Of a stretch of DNA of 64,000 nucleotides, positions 51,863 through 60,305 are shown in pieces (the stretch's first letter is position 1; every line of letters starts with the position of its first letter). The DNA is taken from the NCBI RefSeq assembly GCF_016907475.1, contig NZ_JAFBCA010000001.1, positions 682,001 through 746,000 on the forward strand. Reading direction: 5' to 3'. A model generated the notes under the pieces. The model saw nothing but the letters and a program-made list of their open reading frames with translations. It did not search any database and was not told the DNA's origin. The stretch is from Nocardioides cavernae. Its GTDB lineage: Bacteria > Actinomycetota > Actinomycetes > Propionibacteriales > Nocardioidaceae. Made by a program: the position numbers and the translations under genes.

Positions 51863-54406
51863 GTGTTCCGACTCACCTGGCGCAACCTGGTGGCCCGCAA
51901 GGTCCGCCTGGTCATGAGCACGCTGGCCATCGTGCTCGGCATCGGCTTCCTCGCCGGTGTCCTGACCTTCAGCCACGGCCTGGGCGCGACCTTCGACAAC
52001 ATCATCGAGGGGTCCACCTCCGACGCGACCGTGCGCACCGAGGGCGAGGTGTCGTTCCAGGCCTCCGGTGCCGGCACGACCAAGCTGGTGGAGCCGGCGG
52101 TCGTCGAGCGGCTGGGTGAGCTGCCCGAGGTGGCCGCGGCCGACGGATCGGTCGACGGCGTGGGCGCCTACCTCCTCGGCGAGGACGGCAAGCTCGTCGG
52201 CGGCACCGGCGCACCCACCCTGGTGTTCAACTACTACGACAGCGTCAACGCCGCAGGCGACCCGATCCTGATCCTGGAGTCGGGCGAGTGGCCCGACGCG
52301 CCCGGTCAGATCAACCTCGACGCCTCGTCCGCCGAGCGCGGCGGCTACGAGCTGGGCGACGAGGTCACCCTCCTGCTGCCGACCGGCGAGCTGCGCCAGA
52401 CGTTCGAGCTCGTCGGCACCTCCAACTTCAACGGCGGCGGCACCGCCGGCGCCACCCTCGCGCTCCTCGAGACCAGCCAGGCGCAGGACGTCTTCCTCGA
52501 CGGCCAGGACGCCTTCACGACCGTCACCCTGACGGCCGCGGAGGGCGTGAGCCAGAGGGAGCTCGCCGACGCCGCCAAGACCGTCCTGCCCGACGGCTTC
52601 ACCGCCGTCACCGGCCAGGAGGTGATCGACGAGTCCGACGAGCAGATCGGTCAGTTCCTCGACGTCATCGGCTACTTCCTGATCGCCTTCGCGGTGATCG
52701 CGATCGTCGTCGGCGCCTTCATCATCTTCAACACCTTCTCCATCCTGGTCTCGCAGCGCGTTCGCGAGTCGGCCCTGCTGCGCGCGCTCGGCGCCAGCCG
52801 TCGCCAGGTGACCCGGTCCGTCCTCATCGAGGCGTTCCTGATGGCGCTGCTGGGCTCGACCCTCGGGCTCCTGGTCGGGCTCGGCCTGTCCCGCGGCCTC
52901 GCCGCCGTCTTCCGCTCACAGGGGCTCGACATCGCCGGCGAGGTGCTGGTGCTGACGCCCGCGACGGTCATCGCCGCCTACGTCGTCGGCATCTCCGTCA
53001 CCATGGTCGCTGCCTTCGTGCCGGCCCGACGCGCCGCCAAGGTGCCGCCGGTCGCCGCCCTGCGCGACGACCTGACGGTGCAGGAGAAGGCGCTCGGCCG
53101 GCGCCGGCTGGTGCTCGGCACGATCGCCCTGCTCGTCGGCGCGGCGCTCATGGCCGCCGGCCTGGTCGGCGCCCCCGGTGCCGACGCGGCGTGGATCGGC
53201 GCGGGCGCGGTGATCTGGGTGATCACCGTCGCCGTCATGGCACCGATCCTCGGGCGGCCGGTCCTGCTCGCCTGCCGGGCGGTGTTCGGCAAGCTGTTCG
53301 GCACCACGGGCAAGCTCGCCGGCGAGAACGCGCTTCGCAACCCGCGACGTACGGGTGCCACCGCGTCGGCGCTGATGATCGGCCTGGCCGTGGTCTCGGC
53401 CGTCGGCGTGCTCGCCTCGTCGCTCAGCGCCACCAACGACGAGCTGGTCGACCGCGAGTTCCGCAGCGACTTCCTGGTCCAGTCCCCGAGCTTCCAGGGC
53501 TTCCCCACCAAGGTGGGCGACGAGATGGCCGAGGTCGACGGCGTCGGAACGGTGTCGCGGATGCAGGGCTCGGTCGCGCTGGTGAAGAAGGACCAGAGCT
53601 TCGTGATGGGTGTCGACGACGCGTTCGGCGACATCTACGAGCTCGACATGCGCCGCGGCACGCAGCAGATGAGCGGCGACCAGGTCATCCTCAACGAGTC
53701 GACGGCCGGCGACCTGGACGCCGACGTCGGTACGACGCTGCCGCTGGCGTTCCCCGGTGGGCAGACCGTCGACCTCGAGGTCGTCGGCATCTTCGAGGAC
53801 ACCCCGATCACCCAGGGCGTCACGTTGCCGATCAAGGTCCTGGAGGATGCCGGCCTGCGCCGCAACGACAGCATGCTCAGCATCAACGTCGCCGAGGGTG
53901 CCGATGTCGACGAGGTGCACGACGCGCTCGACGCGGTCGTGGAGGACCTGCCGATCGTGACGGTGCAGGACAAGGAGGGCTTCGCCGACCTGATCAAGCA
54001 GCAGGTCAACCAGCTGCTCTTCATGATCTACGGCCTGCTGGCGCTGGCGGTGATCATCGCGGTCATCGGCATCGTCAACACCCTCGGCCTCAGCGTGATC
54101 GAGCGGACCCGCGAGGTGGGCCTGCTCCGGGCGGTCGGGCTCTCGCGTCGACGGCTGCGCCGGATGATCACCCTGGAGTCGATCGCCATCGCGGTGCTGG
54201 GCGCGGTCCTCGGCCTGGCGGTCGGACTCCTCATCGGGATCGCACTGCGGCAGTCGCTGTCGGAGGACCTCACCGTGCTCTCGCTGCCGCTCGTCTCGCT
54301 CCTGGTCTTCCTGGTCATCGCCGTCGTGTTCGGCGTGCTCGCCGCGATCGTCCCGGCCATCCGGGCGTCCCGGATGAAGGTGCTCGACGCGATCGCCACG
54401 GAGTAG
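51863..54406 (+). CDS. FtsX-like ABC permease (MacB/DUF214 type)
   Basis: 847 aa. Two FtsX-type core units, each of about four helices (near 260-390 and 700-840), with long extracytoplasmic MacB-PCD-like domains between (residues 45-250 and 500-690). The conserved LGASRRQVTRSVLIEA and VGLSRRRLRRMITLES mark the cytoplasmic loops. Such pairs act as mechanotransmitters or exporters at the envelope, often controlled by a two-component system. GTG start. Confidence 0.95.
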   Translation: MFRLTWRNLVARKVRLVMSTLAIVLGIGFLAGVLTFSHGLGATFDNIIEGSTSDATVRTEGEVSFQASGAGTTKLVEPAVVERLGELPEVAAADGSVDGVGAYLLGEDGKLVGGTGAPTLVFNYYDSVNAAGDPILILESGEWPDAPGQINLDASSAERGGYELGDEVTLLLPTGELRQTFELVGTSNFNGGGTAGATLALLETSQAQDVFLDGQDAFTTVTLTAAEGVSQRELADAAKTVLPDGFTAVTGQEVIDESDEQIGQFLDVIGYFLIAFAVIAIVVGAFIIFNTFSILVSQRVRESALLRALGASRRQVTRSVLIEAFLMALLGSTLGLLVGLGLSRGLAAVFRSQGLDIAGEVLVLTPATVIAAYVVGISVTMVAAFVPARRAAKVPPVAALRDDLTVQEKALGRRRLVLGTIALLVGAALMAAGLVGAPGADAAWIGAGAVIWVITVAVMAPILGRPVLLACRAVFGKLFGTTGKLAGENALRNPRRTGATASALMIGLAVVSAVGVLASSLSATNDELVDREFRSDFLVQSPSFQGFPTKVGDEMAEVDGVGTVSRMQGSVALVKKDQSFVMGVDDAFGDIYELDMRRGTQQMSGDQVILNESTAGDLDADVGTTLPLAFPGGQTVDLEVVGIFEDTPITQGVTLPIKVLEDAGLRRNDSMLSINVAEGADVDEVHDALDAVVEDLPIVTVQDKEGFADLIKQQVNQLLFMIYGLLALAVIIAVIGIVNTLGLSVIERTREVGLLRAVGLSRRRLRRMITLESIAIAVLGAVLGLAVGLLIGIALRQSLSEDLTVLSLPLVSLLVFLVIAVVFGVLAAIVPAIRASRMKVLDAIATE

Positions 54407-54482
54407 CCGCTGCTCGTGAACCGGCTCACCCCTCCGGACCCCGGGTGCTGACACACCCGGGGAACGGTGGCACCGTGGAGCG

Positions 54483-54586
54483 GTGAGTGACCTGGCGCCG
54501 AGGAAGCGCGCGATGCAGCTGGCAGAGGCGTCGTCGTGATGCTCGCGTCGAAGCCGATCCACCGGCTCGTGGCGGGCGTCGACTGA
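54483..54586 (+). other. Two tiny coupled reading frames before the ZIP gene
   Basis: GTG 54483 opens an 18-codon frame ending at TGA 54539; its stop overlaps ATG 54539 of a 15-codon frame that ends one base before the ZIP start at 54588. Chained starts and stops suggest leader peptides or the scrap of a lost gene. The remaining part of the 181-base gap shows nothing. Confidence 0.3.
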
Positions 54587-54587
54587 C

Positions 54588-55298
54588 GTGCTCGAGGCGC
54601 TCGGGTGGGGTGCGCTGGCCGCCAGCTCGCTGGTGGTCGGCGCCGTCCTCGCGCTCGTACGCACGTGGTCGGCGACCGTCGTCGGGCTGGTGCTCGGCTT
54701 CGGTGCCGGCGCGCTGATCGCCAGCGTCTCGTTCGAGCTGGCCGAGGAGGGCCTGCGGATCGGCAGCGGGTACGCCGTCGCGGCCGGGCTGGCGCTCGGC
54801 GGGGTGACCTACTTCATCGCCGACCGGCTGGTCGAGCGGTGGGGCGGACGCTCCGGCGGCTCGTCGGCCGGAGCGCCGCTGGCCGTGGGGGCGTTCCTCG
54901 ACGGGATCCCGGAGCAGGCCGTGCTGGGCATCGGCATCGCGTCGGGGGAGGGCGTGAGCGCCGCGCTGGTGGTCGCGATCTTCGCCTCCAACCTGCCCGA
55001 GGCGATCGGCTCGGCAGCCGACATGCGGTCCGCCGGCCGGTCGCGGCGCTCGGTGATCGTGCTGTGGACGGCGGTCGCCGTCTGCTGCACCCTCGCGACC
55101 CTCGGCGGCACCGCACTCGCCGACACGGTCTCCAGCGACGCGCAGGCGTTCGTCGACGGGTTCGCCGCGGGGGCGCTGCTGACGATGCTGATCGACTCGA
55201 TGGTGCCCGAGGCCAAGGAGAAGGCGAAGGACTGGGCGGGCCTCGCGACCGTCGCCGGCTTCGCGCTGGCCGCGGGGCTGTCGCTGCTCGGTGGGTGA
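54588..55298 (+). CDS. ZIP-family metal transporter
   Basis: 236 aa with about seven hydrophobic segments. ZIP landmarks: ASVSFELAEEG in the first half and the metal-binding helix GAFLDGIPEQAVLGIGIASGEGVSAALVVAIFASNLPEAIGS. It imports zinc or a similar divalent metal, though some relatives export. Start GTG 54588; no Zur site seen. Confidence 0.88.
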   Translation: MLEALGWGALAASSLVVGAVLALVRTWSATVVGLVLGFGAGALIASVSFELAEEGLRIGSGYAVAAGLALGGVTYFIADRLVERWGGRSGGSSAGAPLAVGAFLDGIPEQAVLGIGIASGEGVSAALVVAIFASNLPEAIGSAADMRSAGRSRRSVIVLWTAVAVCCTLATLGGTALADTVSSDAQAFVDGFAAGALLTMLIDSMVPEAKEKAKDWAGLATVAGFALAAGLSLLGG

Positions 55299-55300
55299 TC

Positions 55301-55339
55301 GCGGAGTCCCGATGTCATCCGGTGACCCCAGGACTCCGC
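55301..55339. terminator. Convergent terminator with a palindrome remnant in the loop
   Basis: GCGGAGTCC and its exact complement form a 9-bp stem with a 21-base loop between the ZIP and dinB genes. The loop holds ATCCGGTGAC, one half of the palindromic element at 27740. Confidence 0.65.
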
Positions 55340-55346
55340 GCCGGCG

Positions 55347-56390
55347 TCAGTAGCCGCCCTCGGGCGGGACCATCTCGCCGCGCACCCCGAGCAGCCGCAC
55401 CGGCCGGTCGTCGGCCAGGGCGAGGTAGAGGTCGAAGGCCGTCCGCGCGATCACCTCGACGTCGTACGTCGCCTCGGGCAGCTTGCGGATGCGGGTGAAG
55501 GTGAAGAACGGCGCGAAGCGGATCTTGAGGTGCACCCGCTGCACCGCGCGCTCCTCCTTGCGCACGTCGTCGACGACTCGCGATGCGAGCTCGCGCAGCG
55601 CGGCGCGTACGTCGTCGGGGGTGAGCAGGTCGGCCTGGTAGGTCGTCTCGCGACCGTGGGCGCGCGCCACCCACGGGGTGTCATCGGGGCGGGAGCGGCC
55701 GCCGCCGCGGCCCAGCCGTCCGAGGTGAGGGCCGTTGGTCGGCCCGAACGCCGCGACCAGCGGCTCGTCGTCGGTGCCGGCGAGGTCGGCGACGGTGCGG
55801 ATGCCGATCTGCTCGAGCCGACCGGAGATCTTCGAGCCGACGCCCCACAGCGCGGTCGTCGGCCGCGCGCCCATGACCTCCATCCAGTTGTCGCAGGTGA
55901 GCTCGAAGACGCCCTGCGGCTTGCCGAAGTCGGTCGCGATCTTGGCCCGGACCAACGTGTCGCCGATGCCGACCGAGCAGTGGAGGCCGGTCGCCTCGAG
56001 CACCGCCGCCTGCACCTGCCGGGCGGTGGCGACCGGGTCGTCGGTCTCCACACCCACGAACGCCTCGTCCCAGCCGAGCACCTCGACCACGGCCCCCGGC
56101 GTGGCGCGCAGCGTCTCCATCACCCGGACCGACGCCTCCTCGTAGACCGGGAAGTCCACCGGCAGGAACACCGCGTCGGGCGAGCGCCGCTTCGCCAGCT
56201 TGAGCGCCAGCCCGCTGCGGACGCCGTGCGCTCGCGCCTCGTAGGACGCCGTCGACACCACCGCCCGCTCGGTCGGGTCGCCCCGCCCGCCGACCACCAC
56301 CGGCAGCCCGACGAGCTCCGGGCGGCGCAGCAGCTCGACGGCGACCAGGAACTGGTCCATGTCGACGTGGAGCACCCAGTGCTGCGGCAT
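55347..56390 (-). CDS. dinB: DNA polymerase IV-like Y-family polymerase
   Basis: 347 aa. Palm motifs HVDMDQFLVAVE (first catalytic Asp) and GWDEAFVGVETDD in place of the usual SIDEAYLD; the helix-hairpin-helix region ALWGVGSKISGRLEQIGIRTVADLA follows, and a little-finger domain with VHLKIRFAPFFTFTRIRKLPE. It lacks a clear C-terminal beta-clamp motif, as in some actinobacterial DinB2-type enzymes. Error-prone translesion synthesis is expected. Start ATG 56390. Confidence 0.9.
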   Translation of the reverse strand: MPQHWVLHVDMDQFLVAVELLRRPELVGLPVVVGGRGDPTERAVVSTASYEARAHGVRSGLALKLAKRRSPDAVFLPVDFPVYEEASVRVMETLRATPGAVVEVLGWDEAFVGVETDDPVATARQVQAAVLEATGLHCSVGIGDTLVRAKIATDFGKPQGVFELTCDNWMEVMGARPTTALWGVGSKISGRLEQIGIRTVADLAGTDDEPLVAAFGPTNGPHLGRLGRGGGRSRPDDTPWVARAHGRETTYQADLLTPDDVRAALRELASRVVDDVRKEERAVQRVHLKIRFAPFFTFTRIRKLPEATYDVEVIARTAFDLYLALADDRPVRLLGVRGEMVPPEGGY

Positions 56391-56440
56391 CCGACCATTC
56401 TGGCCCGGGGTTCCGACAGCGGCGCTGGCGTCGCCGCCTG

Positions 56441-56497
56441 GGGGTGGCGGCACCTTGCAGGAAACGGCGTCTCGGAGGTGCGATCTGCCGCCACCCC
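56441..56497. repeat. Intergenic inverted-repeat element, copy B
   Basis: GGGGTGGCGGCA (56441-56452) and its exact complement (56486-56497) enclose 33 bases, with a smaller CACCT/AGGTG stem inside. Same arms and right-hand side as copy A at 32059-32111. It sits between dinB and the small acidic gene. Confidence 0.6.
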
Positions 56498-56528
56498 TGG
56501 GGAGGGGTGCGGCGGTACGCCGTCGGCG

Positions 56529-56534
56529 TACGGT
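56529..56534 (+). promoter_or_regulatory. -10 hexamer TACGGT of the acidic small gene
   Basis: TACGGT ends 7 bases before ATG 56542. Confidence 0.4.
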
Positions 56535-56541
56535 CGAAGCC

Positions 56542-56787
56542 ATGACGAGCGACGAGCAGGCCGGGCCCGATCCCTACGCCGAGCACCCCGAGGAGTCGGT
56601 CTTCCCCGGGGCGGGCGAGCGGGTCAGCGACGCCGACCGGCAGCGCGCGCTCGACGCCGAGCCCGCGGGCAACGCCACCGTCGGCGACACGGTGGACACG
56701 GACGACGTCGACTCCCGCGCGCACGATGCAGGCGCTGGCGCGGAGGAGTTCTCCGAGCAGGTCGACGGCGGCCACCGGGTCGACTGA
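56542..56787 (+). CDS. Small acidic protein, unknown
   Basis: 81 aa, strongly acidic and probably disordered (DPYAEHPEESVFPGAGERVSDADRQRAL, VDTDDVDSRAHDAG). No hydrophobic stretch. No family recognised, though short acidic proteins of this kind are common in Nocardioidaceae. A good -10 supports the start. The following 104 bases hold a decayed-looking leftward frame but no gene I can support. Confidence 0.55.
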   Translation: MTSDEQAGPDPYAEHPEESVFPGAGERVSDADRQRALDAEPAGNATVGDTVDTDDVDSRAHDAGAGAEEFSEQVDGGHRVD

Positions 56788-56891
56788 CCGGATGCTCGAC
56801 GTTCACTCGTAGATGCTGCGAGCGAACTTCGAGCTGGCGCGCCGGGACGCCGGGCGCCGGCGTGACGAGGACAGGATCAGCAAGACGTGGA

Positions 56892-57737
56892 TCAGCCCTT
56901 GAAGGTGATCGACCTCCGGGCGTCTCGGGCCTGCGCCACGACGTCGGCTGGCGCGTCGGTGTTGTGCCACTCGTCGATGACGACCACCGCGCCGTTGACG
57001 TCGATGACCCAGAAGTCGATGACGACGTCCGGATGCGGGAGCCCGGGCGGGGAGTAGGTGATGCCGCGCGTGCCGCCGGTGGCGTGTGCCACCCGGTAGT
57101 AGCCGGGGCAGTCGACCTCGATGCGCAGGCGGAGGTGGATGGCGGCGAGGCCCACCACCCTGGCCCGCTCGGGTGCCAGGAGGACGGTGCTGCGGGGCAG
57201 GTCGGCGAGCTGGGCGGCCAGCCCGGAGCGGGTCCTGGCCAGGGGGCCGAGCGTCGGGCCGGTCTCGCACCCGTTGCCCGACGCCAGGGACCTTGGCTGG
57301 TAGACCCCGAAGCCGGCGTACGTCGTCTCGCCCTGCTCCGACACGATCGGGAAGTCACCGTGCTCCCAGTGCGGTCCGCCGACCGTCACGTCGACCCCGA
57401 TCGGCGCGCCTGCCGCGTCGTGGCCGACGAACATCCCGTAGGTGCCGGGCGCCAGCGTCGCGCGACCGTCCTCGGAGCGCGTCTCGAGGTCGGCCCGGGG
57501 GGAGGGGCTCGGGTTCGACGCGAGCTCCCCGTCGGCGCGAGGGTCGAGGGTGACGACGCCGAACGCCGTGGCGGCGAAGGCCACGACCGCGACAGCGGCG
57601 ACCCCGGCTCGCCGGAGGGTACGCCGACGACGTCGGGCACGTCCGCGGTGGATCAGGCCCGTCACGTCGGGCGGCGGCGCGGTCCGCAGCTCGGCCTCCA
57701 GACCGAGGGTCGCCCGCAGCTCCTCGTCGAGGCTCAT
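56892..57737 (-). CDS. Anti-sigma-like single-pass membrane protein
   Basis: 281 aa. The N-terminal 45 residues are soluble (EELRATLGLEAELRTAPPPDVTGLIHRGRARRRRRT), then one helix (GVAAVAVVAFAATAFGV) and a 215-residue outside domain with two Cys (NGCETG, DCPGYY). The layout equals that of the gene at 39440 but the outside domain is different. It overlaps the sigma stop by ATGA and is the probable regulator of that factor. Confidence 0.7.
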   Translation of the reverse strand: MSLDEELRATLGLEAELRTAPPPDVTGLIHRGRARRRRRTLRRAGVAAVAVVAFAATAFGVVTLDPRADGELASNPSPSPRADLETRSEDGRATLAPGTYGMFVGHDAAGAPIGVDVTVGGPHWEHGDFPIVSEQGETTYAGFGVYQPRSLASGNGCETGPTLGPLARTRSGLAAQLADLPRSTVLLAPERARVVGLAAIHLRLRIEVDCPGYYRVAHATGGTRGITYSPPGLPHPDVVIDFWVIDVNGAVVVIDEWHNTDAPADVVAQARDARRSITFKG

Positions 57738-58255
57738 GTCCCCCTCGCTTCCTGGACGACGCCCGACGCCGCGAGCGCCCGGCGCAGCGCTGCCATGGCC
57801 GCCGAGGACTGCGACTTCACCGTGCCGGGCGCGCAGCCCATCGTCTGCGCGATCTGCGCCTCCGACATGTCCTCGTAGTAGCGGAGCACGATCACGGCAC
57901 GCTGCCGCTCCGGGAGCGCGCAGACCAGCGGCCAGAGGAGGGACCGGTCGAGGGCACCGATCTCGCCGGAGTCGGCGCCGGTCTCGGGAAGTCGCTCCGT
58001 GGGGCGTTCCCGGTTCCAGGCGCGGCGTCGGCTGGACACCAGCGTGGTGGTGATGATCCGGCGCACGTAGGCCTCGGGATACTCCATCGTGCTGATCCGC
58101 CCCCAGCTCATGTAGGCCTTCTCCAAGGCCGTCTGCAACAGGTCCTCCGCGCCCGCGGGCGAGGCCGCCAACAGGTAGGCCAGGCGGTAGAGCGAGGTCC
58201 AGCAGGCGCCGACGAACTCGGCGAAGTCCTGGTCGAGGTCCCTGTCGAGGTCCAC
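57734..58255 (-). CDS. ECF sigma factor, SigE family
   Basis: 173 aa. Region 2: DFAEFVGACWTSLYRLAYLLAASPAGAEDLLQTALEKAYMSW; region 4: LPERQRAVIVLRYYEDMSEAQIAQTMGCAPGTVKSQSSAAMAALR. GTG start. It forms a coupled pair with the membrane protein downstream, parallel to the module at 39440-40674. Confidence 0.93.
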   Translation of the reverse strand: MDLDRDLDQDFAEFVGACWTSLYRLAYLLAASPAGAEDLLQTALEKAYMSWGRISTMEYPEAYVRRIITTTLVSSRRRAWNRERPTERLPETGADSGEIGALDRSLLWPLVCALPERQRAVIVLRYYEDMSEAQIAQTMGCAPGTVKSQSSAAMAALRRALAASGVVQEARGT

Positions 58256-58334
58256 CGGTCACCCCCTCGCGCGTCGTGGGTATCAACCCCCTAACGCGAT
58301 GGTCCTGCGATCCGGTTCGTCGGCGCCAGAGGGA

Positions 58335-58964
58335 TCAGTCGCAGCTCACGTCCGGATTCCAGTCGGCGAACATCCCGGCGGGGTTCTCCTTCCAGATCCA
58401 CGCGTGGGTCAGGTAGAACGCCGGCCCGGTGGGCGCGGGAGCGATGATGTGCATCTGCATCCCGAGCACCGACGGCGCGGTGGAGACCCCGGGAGGGTTC
58501 GACGTGGCGCTCCGGGCGACCCACTCGACGGCGGCCAGGTGCAGGCGCCCGTCGTCGTCCGGTGCGTAGACCAGGACCTCCGGGCGGAGGACGTCGACCT
58601 CGTCGGTCGCCATCAGGTCGGCGTTGAAGTAGTGGAAGCCCATCGCGCCGCCGCCGGCAGCGGCCGGTCGGGCGATGCAGGTGTTGACGATCAGCCGGCC
58701 TGCGCCGTTGACCCACCCGAGCCGGTAGCCGGCCGCCTCGGCAGCCTCCACCCGGTGGTACCTCGCGGTGGCCCTGCGGACCCGGGCCAGGTCGTCCTGC
58801 AGGCCCGCGGTCATCGACGCGTGGTCGTGGTCCCCGTCGCGCTGGGCGGGGTCGCCCACGTCGGAGGCGTTGGAGGGGATCATCGCCACCCCCGCGACCA
58901 ACGGCCCGACGAGCCCGATCCCGAGCCAGGTCTTCCAGCCGATCTGCATCCTGGGACGCGTCAT
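58335..58964 (-). CDS. Conserved secreted or anchored protein, unknown
   Basis: 209 aa. One N-terminal hydrophobic segment (WLGIGLVGPLVAGVAMIP) acts as signal or anchor. The rest has many His and aromatic residues: DGDHDHASM, GAMGFHYFNADLM, MQMHIIAPAP, YLTHAWIWKENPAGMFADWNPDVSC. This pattern recurs in actinobacterial proteins of unknown role and could bind metal. ATG 58964 follows GAGGTGG. Confidence 0.7.
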   Translation of the reverse strand: MTRPRMQIGWKTWLGIGLVGPLVAGVAMIPSNASDVGDPAQRDGDHDHASMTAGLQDDLARVRRATARYHRVEAAEAAGYRLGWVNGAGRLIVNTCIARPAAAGGGAMGFHYFNADLMATDEVDVLRPEVLVYAPDDDGRLHLAAVEWVARSATSNPPGVSTAPSVLGMQMHIIAPAPTGPAFYLTHAWIWKENPAGMFADWNPDVSCD

Positions 58965-59070
58965 CTCGCCACCTCTTCCGGGGCTCGTCCATCGGGAACC
59001 GTTCCCGACCTTCAACGCTGTGGGCGCGCTGGTCGGTTCGGTCGATGCGGCGACGGAGGTGGGGCGCGGG

Positions 59071-60297
59071 TCAGCCGAGCGCCTCCGCCAACCCCTCGAG
59101 CAGTCGGTCGACGTCCGAGTCGTCGTTGTAGGCCGCCAGCCCGATCCGGAGCCCGGAGTCGACGGAGAGGCCGAGGGCGCGGAAGGTCTCGTGCGCGTAG
59201 AACGTGCCGGCCGGCACGAGCACGTCGCGCTTGGCGAGGTGCTCGAAGACGTCCAGCGGCGAGCGGTCGCGCAGGGTGAGGAACAGCGTCGAGGTCCGCT
59301 CGGCCGCCCGGGAGTGGAGGGTGAGCCGGTCGCCGAGGGACGCGAGCCCCTCCTCGATCCGGGTCCGCAGCCGCAGCTCGTGGTCGGCGATCAGCCCAGC
59401 CGCCGAGACCAGCCGCGAGCGGCGGGAGTCGCCCGACCCGACCGAGGCGATCAGGTCGATCGCGGCGGTGACGCCGGCCAGCAGCTCGTACGGCAGCGTG
59501 CCGAGCTCGAACCGCTCGGGCACCACGTCGGTCGAGGGAAGCAGCTTGTCGGGCCGCAGCGTCTCGAGCAGGGCGGGGTCCGCGACCAGCGACCCGCAGT
59601 GCGGGCCGAAGAACTTGTAGGCCGAGCACACCAGGAAGTCCGCGCCCATCGCGGAGATGTCGGGCGCAGCGTGCGCGGTGTGGTGCACCGCGTCGACGTA
59701 CACGAGAGCGCCGACCTCGTGCGCCCGCGCGGCGACGGTCGCGACCGGGGGACGGGTGCCGAGGAGGTTGGAGGCCGCGGTGAGCGCGACGAGGCGCGTC
59801 CGCGAGGTGATCTCGTCGAGCGAGGACAGGTCGAGCTCGGCGGTCGCCGGGTCGAGGCGAAGCCACCGCACGGTCACGCCGGCCCGCTCGGCGGCCTGGA
59901 CCCACGGGCGCACGTTGGAGTCGTGGTCGAGCTCGCAGAGGACGATCTCGTCGCCGGGCGACCACGTGCGCGCCAGCGTGCGCGAGACGTCGTACGTCAG
60001 TGCGGTGGCGCTGCGGCCGTGGACCACGCCACGCGGGTCACCGTCGACGAGGTCGGCCACGGCGGCGCGGTAGCCGGCGACCGCGTCCTCGGCGTTGCGC
60101 TGGCTGGCCAGGGCCGAGCCGCGCTGGGACAGCGGGCCCGTGAGCGTGCGGACGATCGCGTCGCCGACCACCCGCGGGGTCTGGGTCCCGCCGGGGTTGT
60201 CGAAGTGGGCGATGCCCGACTCGAGCGAGGGGAACCCGGCGCGGAAGGCGCCGACGTCGAAGGCAGCAGTGTCGGAGGCGGGCACCCCCGCACTCAA
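59071..60297 (-). CDS. Cysteine-desulfurase-like PLP enzyme (class V aminotransferase fold)
   Basis: 408 aa. The PLP lysine is about K228 in CSAYKFFGPHCG, with the ring-binding Asp202 in VDAVHHTAH. HFDNPGGTQTP and GTQ-type start match the cysteine-desulfurase-like subfamily TIGR01976, which lacks the flexible Cys loop of IscS/SufS, so true sulfur transfer is doubtful. Its start lies 8 bases after the aspartoacylase-like gene on the same strand. Confidence 0.87.
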   Translation of the reverse strand: MSAGVPASDTAAFDVGAFRAGFPSLESGIAHFDNPGGTQTPRVVGDAIVRTLTGPLSQRGSALASQRNAEDAVAGYRAAVADLVDGDPRGVVHGRSATALTYDVSRTLARTWSPGDEIVLCELDHDSNVRPWVQAAERAGVTVRWLRLDPATAELDLSSLDEITSRTRLVALTAASNLLGTRPPVATVAARAHEVGALVYVDAVHHTAHAAPDISAMGADFLVCSAYKFFGPHCGSLVADPALLETLRPDKLLPSTDVVPERFELGTLPYELLAGVTAAIDLIASVGSGDSRRSRLVSAAGLIADHELRLRTRIEEGLASLGDRLTLHSRAAERTSTLFLTLRDRSPLDVFEHLAKRDVLVPAGTFYAHETFRALGLSVDSGLRIGLAAYNDDSDVDRLLEGLAEALG

Positions 60298-60305
60298 CCA
60301 GACGC

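Noticed and set aside
56803..56891. Leftward C-terminal-like fragment ending in SKFARSIYE
   Set aside because: It looks protein-like for about 27 codons, but the upstream frame is a shadow of the anti-sigma-like gene and no start with a ribosome site is seen. Possibly a remnant; too short to call.
59071..60297. True cysteine desulfurase (IscS/SufS)
   Set aside because: The mobile loop cysteine and a nearby scaffold gene are missing; the subfamily is only desulfurase-like.
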